From: Atlantibacter subterraneus | GTDB taxonomy: Bacteria > Pseudomonadota > Gammaproteobacteria > Enterobacterales > Enterobacteriaceae | Assembly (NCBI RefSeq): GCF_027853245.1 | Contig: NZ_JAPTZM010000008.1 | DNA: 64,000 nt | Direction: 5' to 3' (one strand) | Shown: one piece after another, positions 52,641 to 61,247 of the stretch | How the letters are laid out: each line of letters begins with the position of its first letter | Numbering within the stretch: the stretch's first letter is position 1 | Notes under the pieces: generated by a model | What the model was told of the DNA's origin: nothing | Seen by the model: the letters and a program-made list of their open reading frames with translations, nothing else | Database searches by the model: none | Made by a program: the position numbers and the translations under genes

Positions 52641-55600
52641 ATGCCAAAACGTACAGACATAAAAAGCATCCTGATTCTTGGCGCTGGCCCGATTGTGATC
52701 GGCCAGGCCTGCGAATTCGACTACTCGGGCGCCCAGGCGTGTAAAGCGCTGCGCGAAGAAGGTTACCGCGTTATCCTGGTAAACTCGAACCCGGCGACCA
52801 TCATGACTGACCCGGAAATGGCCGATGCTACTTACATCGAGCCGATTCACTGGGAAGTGGTGCGCAAGATTATCGAAAAAGAGCGCCCGGATGCGGTGCT
52901 GCCGACTATGGGCGGCCAGACGGCGCTGAACTGCGCGCTGGAGCTGGAACGCCAGGGCGTGCTGGAAGAGTTCGGCGTCACCATGATTGGCGCGACCGCC
53001 GACGCCATCGACAAAGCGGAAGACCGCCGTCGTTTTGACGTCGCAATGAAGAAAATCGGTCTCGACACCGCGCGTTCCGGTATCGCGCACACCATGGAAG
53101 AAGCGCTGGCGGTGGCGGCGGACGTCGGTTATCCGTGTATCATTCGTCCGTCCTTCACCATGGGCGGCACCGGCGGCGGTATCGCTTACAACCGCGAAGA
53201 GTTTGAAGAGATTTGCGAGCGCGGTCTGGATCTCTCTCCGACCAACGAACTGCTGATCGATGAATCGCTGATCGGCTGGAAAGAGTACGAGATGGAAGTG
53301 GTGCGTGATAAAAACGACAACTGCATCATCGTCTGCTCCATCGAAAACTTCGACGCTATGGGCATCCATACCGGCGACTCCATCACGGTCGCTCCGGCGC
53401 AGACCCTGACCGATAAAGAGTACCAAATCATGCGTAACGCCTCGATGGCGGTACTGCGTGAAATCGGCGTGGAAACCGGCGGCTCTAACGTCCAGTTCGC
53501 GGTCAACCCGAAAAACGGTCGCCTGATCGTTATCGAAATGAACCCGCGCGTGTCGCGTTCTTCCGCGCTGGCCTCGAAAGCCACCGGCTTCCCGATTGCT
53601 AAAGTGGCGGCGAAACTGGCTGTAGGCTACACCCTCGATGAGCTGATGAACGACATCACCGGTGGCCGTACCCCGGCATCGTTTGAACCGTCTATCGACT
53701 ATGTGGTCACCAAAATCCCACGCTTTAACTTCGAGAAATTCGCGGGCGCGAATGACCGTCTGACCACCCAGATGAAATCGGTCGGCGAAGTGATGGCGAT
53801 TGGCCGCACCCAGCAGGAATCGATGCAGAAAGCGCTGCGCGGCCTGGAAGTGGGCGCGACCGGCTTTGACCCGAAAGTGAATCTGGATGAGCCGGATGCG
53901 CTGACCAAAATCCGCCGTGAACTGAAAGATGCCGGTGCCGAGCGTATCTGGTACATCGCTGACGCTTTCCGCGCGGGCCTGTCGGTTGACGGCGTGTTCA
54001 ACCTGACCAATATCGACCGCTGGTTCCTGGTGCAAATCGAGGAGCTGGTTCGCCTGGAAGAGCAGGTGGCGGACGTGGGCATCACCGGCCTGACGGCAGA
54101 TTTCCTGTGGACCCTGAAGCGCAAAGGCTTTGCCGACGCGCGCCTGGCGAAACTGGTTGGCGTACGCGAATCGGAAATCCGCAAACTGCGTGAACAGTAC
54201 AATCTGCACCCAGTCTACAAACGCGTGGATACCTGCGCGGCGGAATTTGCTACTGATACCGCCTACATGTATTCCACCTATGAAGACGAGTGCGAATCGC
54301 GCCCGAACCCGGACCGCGAAAAAATCATGGTGCTGGGCGGCGGACCGAACCGCATCGGTCAGGGTATCGAGTTTGACTACTGCTGCGTACACGCTTCGCT
54401 GGCGCTGCGCGAAGATGGTTACGAAACCATAATGGTCAACTGTAACCCGGAAACGGTCTCCACCGATTACGACACCTCTGACCGTCTGTACTTTGAACCG
54501 GTGACCCTGGAAGACGTGCTGGAAATCGTACGCATCGAGAAGCCGAAAGGCGTGATTGTCCAGTACGGTGGCCAGACGCCGCTGAAACTGGCGCGTGAGC
54601 TGGAAGCCGCAGGCGTACCGATTATCGGCACCAGCCCGGACGCCATCGACCGCGCGGAAGACCGCGAGCGCTTCCAACAGGCGGTGGATCGCCTGAAGCT
54701 GAAACAACCGGCTAACGCCACCGTGACCGCCATTGAGCAGGCGGTTGAGAAGGCTGCGCAAATCGGTTACCCGCTGGTGGTGCGTCCGTCCTACGTACTG
54801 GGTGGTCGCGCGATGGAAATCGTCTATGACGAATCCGACCTGCGCCGCTACTTCCTGACCGCTGTCAGCGTGTCTAACGATGCGCCGGTACTGCTGGACC
54901 GCTTCCTCGACGACGCGGTGGAAGTGGACGTTGACGCCATCTGCGACGGCGAAATGGTGCTGATTGGCGGCATCATGGAGCATATCGAGCAGGCGGGCGT
55001 TCACTCCGGCGACTCCGCCTGTTCACTGCCGGCCTACACCCTGAGCCAGGATATCCAGAACGTGATGCGCCAGCAGGTGCAGAAACTGGCGATGGAATTA
55101 CAGGTACGCGGCCTGATGAACGTGCAGTTTGCGGTGAAAGATAACGAAGTGTACCTGATTGAAGTGAACCCACGCGCCGCGCGTACCGTACCGTTCGTTT
55201 CCAAAGCCACCGGCGTGGCATTAGCGAAAGTGGCGGCGCGCGTGATGGCGGGTAAAACGCTGACTGAACAGGGCGTCACCAAAGAGATCATCCCGCCGTA
55301 CTATTCGGTGAAAGAAGTGGTACTGCCGTTCAATAAATTCCCGGGCGTTGACCCGCTGTTAGGGCCAGAAATGCGCTCAACCGGCGAAGTGATGGGCGTG
55401 GGCCGTACCTTCGCGGAAGCGTTCGCCAAAGCGCAACTGGGCAGTAACTCGACCATGAAGAAATCGGGTCGCGCGCTGCTGTCGGTACGTGAAGGCGACA
55501 AAGAGCGCGTGGTGGATCTGGCGGCGAAACTGTTGAAGCAGGGCTTTGAGCTGGATGCCACCCACGGCACCGCGATTGTGCTGGGCGAAGCGGGCATTAA

Positions 55601-55865
55601 TCCGCGTCTGGTGAACAAAGTGCATGAAGGCCGTCCGCACATTCAGGACCGTATTAAGAATGGCGAGTACACCTACATCATCAACACCACCGCAGGACGC
55701 CAGGCGATTGAGGATTCCAAACTGATCCGCCGCAGCGCGCTGCAGTACAAGGTGCACTACGACACCACGCTGAACGGCGGTTTCGCGACGGCGATGGCGT
55801 TGAATGCGGATGCGAAAGAAAAAGTGACTTCCGTGCAGGAGATGCACGCGCAAATCACGAAGTAA
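52641..55865 (+). CDS. carB: Carbamoyl phosphate synthase large subunit
   Basis: The 1074-residue subunit makes carbamoyl phosphate from bicarbonate, ammonia and two ATP. Two homologous ATP-grasp halves are visible: SILILGAGPIVIGQACEFDYSG at the N-terminus and IMVLGGGPNRIGQGIEFDYC near residue 555. Each carries a P-type loop (PSFTMGGTGGG and PSYVLGGRAME) and metal segments (EMNPRVSRSSALASKATG; EVNPRAARTVPFVSKATG). The C-terminal MGS-like domain binds allosteric effectors (UMP, ornithine, IMP). AGGAG precedes the ATG. It ends 54 bases before the convergent bluR. Confidence 0.99.
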   Translation: MPKRTDIKSILILGAGPIVIGQACEFDYSGAQACKALREEGYRVILVNSNPATIMTDPEMADATYIEPIHWEVVRKIIEKERPDAVLPTMGGQTALNCALELERQGVLEEFGVTMIGATADAIDKAEDRRRFDVAMKKIGLDTARSGIAHTMEEALAVAADVGYPCIIRPSFTMGGTGGGIAYNREEFEEICERGLDLSPTNELLIDESLIGWKEYEMEVVRDKNDNCIIVCSIENFDAMGIHTGDSITVAPAQTLTDKEYQIMRNASMAVLREIGVETGGSNVQFAVNPKNGRLIVIEMNPRVSRSSALASKATGFPIAKVAAKLAVGYTLDELMNDITGGRTPASFEPSIDYVVTKIPRFNFEKFAGANDRLTTQMKSVGEVMAIGRTQQESMQKALRGLEVGATGFDPKVNLDEPDALTKIRRELKDAGAERIWYIADAFRAGLSVDGVFNLTNIDRWFLVQIEELVRLEEQVADVGITGLTADFLWTLKRKGFADARLAKLVGVRESEIRKLREQYNLHPVYKRVDTCAAEFATDTAYMYSTYEDECESRPNPDREKIMVLGGGPNRIGQGIEFDYCCVHASLALREDGYETIMVNCNPETVSTDYDTSDRLYFEPVTLEDVLEIVRIEKPKGVIVQYGGQTPLKLARELEAAGVPIIGTSPDAIDRAEDRERFQQAVDRLKLKQPANATVTAIEQAVEKAAQIGYPLVVRPSYVLGGRAMEIVYDESDLRRYFLTAVSVSNDAPVLLDRFLDDAVEVDVDAICDGEMVLIGGIMEHIEQAGVHSGDSACSLPAYTLSQDIQNVMRQQVQKLAMELQVRGLMNVQFAVKDNEVYLIEVNPRAARTVPFVSKATGVALAKVAARVMAGKTLTEQGVTKEIIPPYYSVKEVVLPFNKFPGVDPLLGPEMRSTGEVMGVGRTFAEAFAKAQLGSNSTMKKSGRALLSVREGDKERVVDLAAKLLKQGFELDATHGTAIVLGEAGINPRLVNKVHEGRPHIQDRIKNGEYTYIINTTAGRQAIEDSKLIRRSALQYKVHYDTTLNGGFATAMALNADAKEKVTSVQEMHAQITK

Positions 55866-55883
55866 GCGAAAGGGCGCTAAGCG

Positions 55884-55915
55884 GCACCCCGGAGATGAAT
55901 TAATCGACGGGGTGC
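55884..55915. terminator. Possible terminator between carB and bluR
   Basis: The stem GCACCCCG (55884-55891) and CGGGGTGC (55908-55915) has a 16-base AT-rich loop between two convergent stop codons. Only TATT follows, so the call is tentative. The right arm lies just before the bluR stop. Confidence 0.45.
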
Positions 55916-55918
55916 GTA

Positions 55919-56650
55919 TTACACGCCGTGAAATGCAATATCAAAGCCCTGTTCCTGCCAGTGGGTTAACTGTTCCTGCTGACGCAGCGACAGGGCTTTG
56001 CCTGTCCAGACAAAGATATGTTGACCGGGGAACAGCTCCGGGCGCGGCGATTCCAGCGGTTCCGCCAGCACATCAATATTCCATCCCTGTTGCGCCAGCC
56101 GCCAGGCTTCCAGCCAGAGCCGGGTGCGATCGTCGCAATCCCAGCCAATCAGTAGCGCTTCTTTACCCGATTTCTTGCGTACTTCTGTCAGTGCCGATAC
56201 GGCATAGTCAATCAGCACCCCATCCAGCATGCTGCAAATGGCGCGGGCAGTGTTTTGATCGAGCCGAAGCCGATGACGCACGGGAATAATAATATGATCG
56301 ATAAGCGCGTCGGCAGAGTGCTGACGGCCCGCAGCAGTAATTGCGGCACGCAGTTTTGCGGGACGGGCATGGCGTAGCACGGTCATCATCTCTTCCTGGT
56401 ATGATGCCCAGTCGTCATGCTCAGCGTGATGACTCTCTTCCAGCAGCGCTTTTACCTTACCGACCGGCACACCGCTCTGGATCCAGCGCTTTATCTCTTC
56501 GATACGCTGAATATCGGTTTCATCGAACTGTCGATGCCCGCCTTCGCTGCGCTGAGGTTTGAATAACCCATACCGTCTCTGCCAGGCGCGCAGTGTGACA
56601 GGGTTTATTCCGCATCGTTCCGCTACTTCGCCAATACTGTAAAAGGCCAT
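55919..56650 (-). CDS. bluR: MerR-family regulator BluR (MlrA-like)
   Basis: A 243-residue protein with an N-terminal MerR winged helix (YSIGEVAERCGINPVTLRAWQRRYGLFKPQR, residues 4-34) and a C-terminal cobalamin-binding-like domain. In E. coli BluR represses the ycgZ-ymgAB-ymgC operon and is released by the photoreceptor BluF under blue light in the cold. The frame is open to 56770, but the ATG at 56650 (MAFYSIGE) gives exactly the E. coli length. The paralog MlrA is an alternative, but the neighbouring bluF and ycgZ decide for BluR. In E. coli K-12 this cluster maps at about 26 min, not beside carB. Confidence 0.92.
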   Translation of the reverse strand: MAFYSIGEVAERCGINPVTLRAWQRRYGLFKPQRSEGGHRQFDETDIQRIEEIKRWIQSGVPVGKVKALLEESHHAEHDDWASYQEEMMTVLRHARPAKLRAAITAAGRQHSADALIDHIIIPVRHRLRLDQNTARAICSMLDGVLIDYAVSALTEVRKKSGKEALLIGWDCDDRTRLWLEAWRLAQQGWNIDVLAEPLESPRPELFPGQHIFVWTGKALSLRQQEQLTHWQEQGFDIAFHGV

Positions 56651-56697
56651 TGACTCACTCATACTCAAATCGGTACGTCCGTGTTCCAAACTAACTA

Positions 56698-56718
56698 ATT
56701 TGTACATCTTGTACAAAT
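56698..56718. promoter_or_regulatory. BluR-type operator upstream of bluR
   Basis: ATTTGTACA-TCT-TGTACAAAT is a perfect inverted repeat with 9-base arms, 48 bases upstream of the bluR ATG. The TTGTACA arms recur in front of ycgZ and match the TGTACA pattern used by MlrA/BluR-type MerR regulators, suggesting autoregulation. Confidence 0.7.
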
Positions 56719-56875
56719 CATTTTCTGTTGTATAACCTTGAACTCTATTCGCTATCACAAACCGCCTCAAGTGCAGTAGGAATTTTCACTAAACAGTGTA
56801 ATAAGCTTCCTCGCGTCTTGCTGACTATTCTGTCAACAATTGTTGCTTTTCAGACAAGACCGCGAGGTTAGTTAT

Positions 56876-58087
56876 TCAAAAACCAGATCTTTTTTCTGGC
56901 CAGGCGACGGCAGGTATGCCTGCGAACGCCGGGCGGGCGAACAGATGGCCCTGAAACAGAGAAATGCCTGCCGACTCCAGCCACATCCACTCTTCCGGCT
57001 TCTCAACCCCAACGGCGCACACCGAAATTTCTAACGATGTACAACTTTTGATGATACCTAAAATAATCGCCTGACGCGGACCACTTTTGTGAACGTCCTC
57101 GATCAGTTCGCGGTTGATCTTAATGCGCTCCGGCTGGAAACGCGCCAGCAGGGAAAGACCGGCAAACCCGGCACCGAAATGGTCAATCGCCACGCGGATA
57201 CCGGCGGCCTTCAACTGGCGGATAGCGCCGGTAAACTCTTCAAGGCGTGAGATAATCTCTTGTTCAGTGAACTCAACGATGATCTGATCCGGTACCAGGC
57301 CGTTTTTATGAATCTCCTCGACCAGAAACGCGACCGCGCCGGGGATCTTAACCAACGTCATTGGCAGCAGGTTAACCGACAGACTTTGCTTACCGAGATC
57401 TAAAGCCGCCGCCATGGCAAAAGCAACGGATTTGCTTTTCAGATCGGCGTCATACACATCCTCGCCTGCCAGCCCGGCAAACCATGCCTGGGGCGAATCG
57501 CCGTCGGGCGTGCGCAGCAGGGCTTCCAGCGAGACCACTTCCTGAGCAAGCGGATCGATAATCGGCTGGAAAGCAAAGCTGCAATGCCCGGACGGCGTGG
57601 TCACTGGCGCGACTGCGCTATCATCAGCAACGAAATCCCATGAATCAGCCGCGGGTATTTCAAAATAGTTTTCTTTTTCCCTGGCCTCAACAAAGGTCCG
57701 GAAGAACTGGAGTGCACGGTCGTCATAGGTTAACTGATATTTCGAAGTGCCTTTGTCCAGTACCGTCTGAAGCACCTGATTACTGTCATGCTCTCTTAAA
57801 TCAAACAGCTCCATTCCCGCCTTGCCAAAGCGTCGCGCTGGCGCGTAATCCCGCAGCAGTTCCACCACGTTATAGTGGCGCACATCCTCACAAATATGAC
57901 GATAAATAGTCAGCACACTTTCTTCAGGCCCTTCAAGCAGTTGAAAGAAATGCGTGCCGTTAAACAGCAGGATGCCAGTGACGTCGGCATATCCGTTTTT
58001 GTTATTTGCTGCGTCGACCATTTCTTCCAGCGTTTTGACCGGAACGTTGTCGCAGATATGGCTGCGATAGATGATGGTGGTGAGCAT
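56876..58087 (-). CDS. bluF: Blue-light sensor BluF: BLUF domain with degenerate EAL domain
   Basis: A 403-residue protein, the E. coli length. The N-terminal BLUF (FAD) domain has Y7, N31 and Q49, the residues of the light-sensing hydrogen-bond network, and M92. The C-terminal EAL domain keeps LEALLR but has DHFGAG in place of DDFGTG, AVGVE in place of AEGVE and KIN in place of KID. Phosphodiesterase activity is therefore unlikely, as known for E. coli BluF, which instead binds and antagonises BluR. It is transcribed in the same direction as bluR, 225 bases upstream of it. Confidence 0.95.
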   Translation of the reverse strand: MLTTIIYRSHICDNVPVKTLEEMVDAANNKNGYADVTGILLFNGTHFFQLLEGPEESVLTIYRHICEDVRHYNVVELLRDYAPARRFGKAGMELFDLREHDSNQVLQTVLDKGTSKYQLTYDDRALQFFRTFVEAREKENYFEIPAADSWDFVADDSAVAPVTTPSGHCSFAFQPIIDPLAQEVVSLEALLRTPDGDSPQAWFAGLAGEDVYDADLKSKSVAFAMAAALDLGKQSLSVNLLPMTLVKIPGAVAFLVEEIHKNGLVPDQIIVEFTEQEIISRLEEFTGAIRQLKAAGIRVAIDHFGAGFAGLSLLARFQPERIKINRELIEDVHKSGPRQAIILGIIKSCTSLEISVCAVGVEKPEEWMWLESAGISLFQGHLFARPAFAGIPAVAWPEKRSGF

Positions 58088-58530
58088 GACAATCCCAGGG
58101 TAGGTGTATGAAGAGCCACAGTATCAGATGACTGACATGAGGTCTCGTCTTGATTAAGGCTTAGCGTAAAGAACAGGAGCCAGTAGACAACAGCACGAAG
58201 TTTCTCAGAGAACGAGCGCGTAGAGCACGTTGTTTATAAACATTTTTTTTACATTTGGATTGATTGTCAGGCTAATTATTAAGTAACCCTACACAAGATA
58301 CACGATATATTCTTAGCGTCCGTTGTTTCATGTATCGATTTTGTTGTGTTTCAGGGTTGTACAAGCTGCATTCTCAAAAATAATTTTAAATTTATGTTAT
58401 TGAAATTTAGTTAGTTTTAATAATTGCGCAAAAAAAGCCTTGTGCGGTTGTACAATTTCGATGTACAACTTTAAACATCTTGTATACTTCCTTTAAACTT
58501 TACTGAATCTGAATATTACTGGAGTGACAT
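58088..58530. promoter_or_regulatory. Divergent control region bluF / ycgZ
   Basis: A gap of 443 bases, strongly AT-rich between about 58240 and 58530. It contains an isolated TTGTACAA palindrome (58357-58364) and the full repeat at 58447-58469. TATACT (58483-58488) is a plausible -10 element of the ycgZ promoter, with the full repeat covering the -35 area. No coding sequence is supported. The AT-richness fits H-NS silencing, which is inference. Confidence 0.65.
58447..58469. promoter_or_regulatory. BluR-type operator at the ycgZ promoter
   Basis: GTTGTACA-N7-TGTACAAC is a perfect inverted repeat with 8-base arms. It ends 13 bases before a TATACT -10 hexamer and lies 62 bases upstream of the ycgZ ATG, a position that would block RNA polymerase. 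The centre is 4 bases wider than in the bluR upstream site. Confidence 0.72.
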
Positions 58531-58776
58531 ATGCAACAGAACGGTTACCTTCCGGAACGCGCTAATGCCATTGCCCGTTATTTCAATAAAGCGGCGTTAC
58601 CGACCCAGCAAGAAACGCTCGGTCAGATTGCCGTAGAAATCCTGAGCGATGGCCGGAATCTGAGCCGGAAGGCGATTTGCACCAAACTGTTGCGCCGGCT
58701 TGAGCACGCTTCCGGCCCGGAAGAGGAAAGTCATTATCATACGTTGATTAGTCTGCTTTTTGAGCGCCACGACTAA
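58531..58776 (+). CDS. ycgZ: Small regulatory protein YcgZ
   Basis: An 81-residue member of the YcgZ family (about 78 residues in E. coli). It shares the small helical fold pattern of the ycgZ/ymgA/ariR group (GYLPERANAIARYFNKAALPTQQETLG). In E. coli these connector proteins are made at low temperature and blue light and act through the Rcs phosphorelay to lower curli and raise colanic acid. The ATG is preceded by TGGAG. It is the first gene of the operon behind the BluR-type operator. Confidence 0.87.
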   Translation: MQQNGYLPERANAIARYFNKAALPTQQETLGQIAVEILSDGRNLSRKAICTKLLRRLEHASGPEEESHYHTLISLLFERHD

Positions 58777-58940
58777 ATCACGCAACAGCAACAGATTACC
58801 TGGTTATTAAGTCAATTCTGGCGGGAGTCATTTTCAGGTTACACAAAGGTCTGCCAACCTGCGGCGGGCCTTCTTCCCCGGATAACTGACTCAATGCCGC
58901 GTATCCGTTCCGGGAGAAAGCGGCAATCAGAGACGCAGTT

Positions 58941-59258
58941 ATGAACAGAAGTGAAATCGAGCAACTGACAGACGAAATCATTGGCGAAGCGGTCCTCTTT
59001 CTGCTGAAGGAGAGTCTGCCGATCAATATTCAAGCCCTCATCAGGAAGCTGCGGGTAATGAAGGACGAGGAGCCTGACGCCCAGCGACGCAAAATGATTA
59101 GTGAAGTTATCGCTGAAGTCAGCAATACCGTGGTTGCAACGCGACGCAAGCCAATCCCTGATCAAAAAGCGTTAGACAGGGATACCAGGAAAAGCAGGGA
59201 TAACGTTTATCAGTTGTTCGAAGATAGCCAGCAGCCAGAAAACAGTAAGAAACACTGA
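58941..59258 (+). CDS. ymgA: Biofilm connector protein YmgA
   Basis: A 105-residue small protein (E. coli YmgA about 90). The helical core EIEQLTDEIIGEAVLFLLKESLP, IQALIRKLRVMKDEEPDAQRR matches the YmgA/AriR family, and the C-terminal 30 residues are charged and divergent. It acts in the Rcs-linked biofilm response. A gap of 164 bases separates it from ycgZ, longer than usual inside an operon, so an internal promoter is possible. No terminator is seen in that gap. Confidence 0.82.
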   Translation: MNRSEIEQLTDEIIGEAVLFLLKESLPINIQALIRKLRVMKDEEPDAQRRKMISEVIAEVSNTVVATRRKPIPDQKALDRDTRKSRDNVYQLFEDSQQPENSKKH

Positions 59259-59294
59259 CTGCATCTCATCACTCATGAATAAGGAAGTAAGGAA

Positions 59295-59573
59295 ATGAGC
59301 CAGGTAATGATTCAAGAATCAAATGCCTACATCAACATGCCTGATAATGCGCTGACCAGCTATTTCCGTAACGCCGGGGATATGTTGGCAGAAGAATCTA
59401 TGCTACTGGGTTCAGTCGTTAATAGCATTATAGTTTCGCAAGAGCTGCTGACGAATAAAGCGATTATCCTGCGTTTAATGGCGGCGCTGAAAACCACCGA
59501 GGACGCGGTGAAAGGCGACATTATTCGTAAGACGCTGGAAATCGTGGTAAATCATACCATCGACGATATCTGA
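59295..59573 (+). CDS. ariR: Acid-resistance and biofilm regulator AriR (YmgB)
   Basis: A 92-residue protein resembling E. coli AriR (88 residues). The segments ALTSYFRNAGDMLAEESMLLG, NKAIILRLMAALKTTEDAVKGD and IIRKTLEIVVNHT are the conserved core of this Hha-like all-helical dimer. E. coli AriR represses biofilm formation and supports acid survival. It follows ymgA by 36 bases with a good AAGGA before the start. A ymgC homolog, next in E. coli, was not found. Confidence 0.88.
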   Translation: MSQVMIQESNAYINMPDNALTSYFRNAGDMLAEESMLLGSVVNSIIVSQELLTNKAIILRLMAALKTTEDAVKGDIIRKTLEIVVNHTIDDI

Positions 59574-59599
59574 TCCCCGCTTGTGTCATGTGTAACCTT

Positions 59600-59638
59600 C
59601 ACCGTGAAACATTCATCCTGATGAATGCTGTAGCGGTG
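59600..59638 (+). terminator. Compound hairpin after ariR
   Basis: Outer arms CACCG (59600-59604) and CGGTG (59634-59638) enclose CATTCATC (59610-59617) pairing with GATGAATG (59620-59627). It starts 26 bases after the ariR stop. There is no T run, so it may be a transcript-end structure rather than a classic terminator. Confidence 0.4.
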
Positions 59639-59762
59639 AGGCGTCATATCTGCTCCGCTTTATGATTTCCTTCCCCTACCAAATATAATGGATTTCAGCC
59701 AGGCGCTGGTTCATCCGCTAAAATTAGCGTGCCCGCAGGAATGCATTTTTAAGGAGATCATT

Positions 59763-60254
59763 TTGCAACGTGCACTGGTAATCATGTCTTTTTCACTGCT
59801 GCTGTCAGGCTGCGCCGAATTCTCTTCTTCCGTCACTAATACTATTGACGCCATGGGAATGACCCCGGACTATGCGAAGGGAACGACGCAGCAAGAGCTG
59901 CAAAATCATAAGCTAGAAACGCCCGCCATTTCGGTTACTGATAATGTGCCGGAAGGGAAACTGGTCGAGCGTTATGATAACGGCAATAAAAAATTTGAAA
60001 CCGTCGTAAAAAACCGCTGCTTTAACGAATACATCGATCTCTATTATCCCAATGGCCAATTACGCACCCATACGCCGTTGGTGAATTGCAAAGCGGAAGG
60101 CAAATCCCAGGGATATACTCAGGACGGTAAATTACGCACGGTAATTAATTATAAAAATGGTCTCGCTAATGGTGAAGTCTCGGCCTATGACGCCAACGGG
60201 AAAATAACCAAAACCGTCATTTATAAAGACGGCTATCCGGCGGATAAATCCTGA
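59763..60254 (+). CDS. Small lipoprotein with YwqK/MORN-like repeats
   Basis: A 163-residue predicted lipoprotein. A TTG start at 59763 with AAGGAG six bases upstream is preferred over the distal ATG at 59688. It gives a short signal peptide (MQRALVIMSFSLLLSGC) with lipobox LLSGC and modified Cys17. Later parts contain repeats of the type YDNGNKKFE, YYPNGQLRT, YTQDGKLRT and YDANGKITK, the pattern of YwqK/MORN-variant proteins. Function is unknown; such repeats occur in surface and immunity-type proteins. Residue 18 is Ala, which would favour the outer membrane. Confidence 0.72.
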   Translation: MQRALVIMSFSLLLSGCAEFSSSVTNTIDAMGMTPDYAKGTTQQELQNHKLETPAISVTDNVPEGKLVERYDNGNKKFETVVKNRCFNEYIDLYYPNGQLRTHTPLVNCKAEGKSQGYTQDGKLRTVINYKNGLANGEVSAYDANGKITKTVIYKDGYPADKS

Positions 60255-60366
60255 TAACGCAGCGTGGCGCTCTAAGAGTGTTCTGTATCCGCGCCACCGT
60301 TTCGCTTGAGCAACTATAGTTAGAGGGTAACTACGATAAATACACTGCAATGCACGGGAGAAAACC

Positions 60367-60600
60367 ATGCGAGCGAAATATCTCATTACCCCTATTTTAG
60401 CCGCCAGCGCGCTGTTGTTTATTAGCGGTTGCTCCTCTAACCAGTCGGTAAAAACCACCGATGGCAGCACTATCGTGACCGATGGCAAGCCTGAAGTGGA
60501 TAGCGATACCGGTCTGGTCTCTTATGAGAACGCCGAAACCGGTAAAACCGAGCAGATTAACCGCGACCAGGTTAAATCCATGAGTGAACTGGATAACTAA
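60367..60600 (+). CDS. YgdI/YgdR-family small lipoprotein
   Basis: A 77-residue lipoprotein. The signal peptide (MRAKYLITPILAASALLFISGCSS) ends at a lipobox with Cys22. The mature part is a single small SH3-like domain of the YgdI/YgdR family (DGSTIVTDGKPEVDSDTGLVSYENA, about residues 32-56). GGGAG precedes the ATG. Paralogs exist in most enterobacteria and their role is unknown. A hairpin terminator follows. Confidence 0.88.
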   Translation: MRAKYLITPILAASALLFISGCSSNQSVKTTDGSTIVTDGKPEVDSDTGLVSYENAETGKTEQINRDQVKSMSELDN

Positions 60601-60605
60601 CCTAA

Positions 60606-60638
60606 AAGGCGTATAGCCTCACGCTGTCTATACGCCTT
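60606..60638 (+). terminator. Terminator after the YgdI-family gene
   Basis: An 11-bp perfect stem, AAGGCGTATAG (60606-60616) and CTATACGCCTT (60628-60638), has an 11-base loop and is followed by a pyrimidine-rich stretch, just after the stop codon. Confidence 0.7.
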
Positions 60639-60836
60639 CCTCATTCTCCTTGTCCTTACACCGTGCCGTCATCCTCATGGTTATTCTTATAAATATGACC
60701 TGAATAACTCTAAAGGGGTATTTATAGGTTTATTATCGTACTATTGGTCAAGTGTTATTGTGGCTGAAAGAACGGGTTAGTTTTATTGCCTGATAATTTC
60801 ATATTGTGACAATGCGTATTGAATGATGGTATGAAT

Positions 60837-61232
60837 ATGAGTGAAGAAACTGTAGCAAAACCGCTTTATTTGTTAATCGCAAATTGGGTCATGGCGCAGA
60901 ATCGTTGGGTCAGTGCAAAAGAAATTGCAGGTGAATTTGATATTCCACACTGTAAGGCGATTAACACGATTTCTTATATTCTTTCACAGGTAGGAGAAAT
61001 TGTTTGTGAAACCAAGACGATCCCTAATCAACTTGAGGGCCGGGGATGTCAGTGCCAGCGCTTAGTAAAAATTAAGCATATCGATTCGCTTATAGATTCA
61101 CGGTTTCAAAATAGTCCACAAAATAAAGATGAGTTGACGGCTACAATACGCCGGCAGTCACCTGATGTTGCCAAAGAAATGAACCGGGAGCAAAAATGGC
61201 AAATGATGCTTTCTAAGGCGCAGCGCCGTTAG
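60837..61232 (+). CDS. caiF: Carnitine operon activator CaiF
   Basis: CaiF activates the divergent cai and fix operons under anaerobic conditions in the presence of carnitine. The start at 60837 (MSEETVAKPLYLLIANWVM) gives 131 residues, exactly the E. coli length; ATG at 60831 and TTG at 60819 are alternatives. The helix-turn-helix region is WVSAKEIAGEFDIPHCKAINTISYI, EGRGCQCQRLVK is strongly conserved, and the end REQKWQMMLSKAQRR matches closely. It is convergent with caiE as in E. coli, but carB is now 5 kb away because of the blu cluster. Confidence 0.95.
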   Translation: MSEETVAKPLYLLIANWVMAQNRWVSAKEIAGEFDIPHCKAINTISYILSQVGEIVCETKTIPNQLEGRGCQCQRLVKIKHIDSLIDSRFQNSPQNKDELTATIRRQSPDVAKEMNREQKWQMMLSKAQRR

Positions 61233-61247
61233 TCTGGCTTTGTGGAA

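Noticed and set aside
52584..55004. Open frame of 806 codons on the minus strand across carB
   Set aside because: It is the antisense shadow of the highly codon-biased carB gene. The translated protein shows no recognisable domain.
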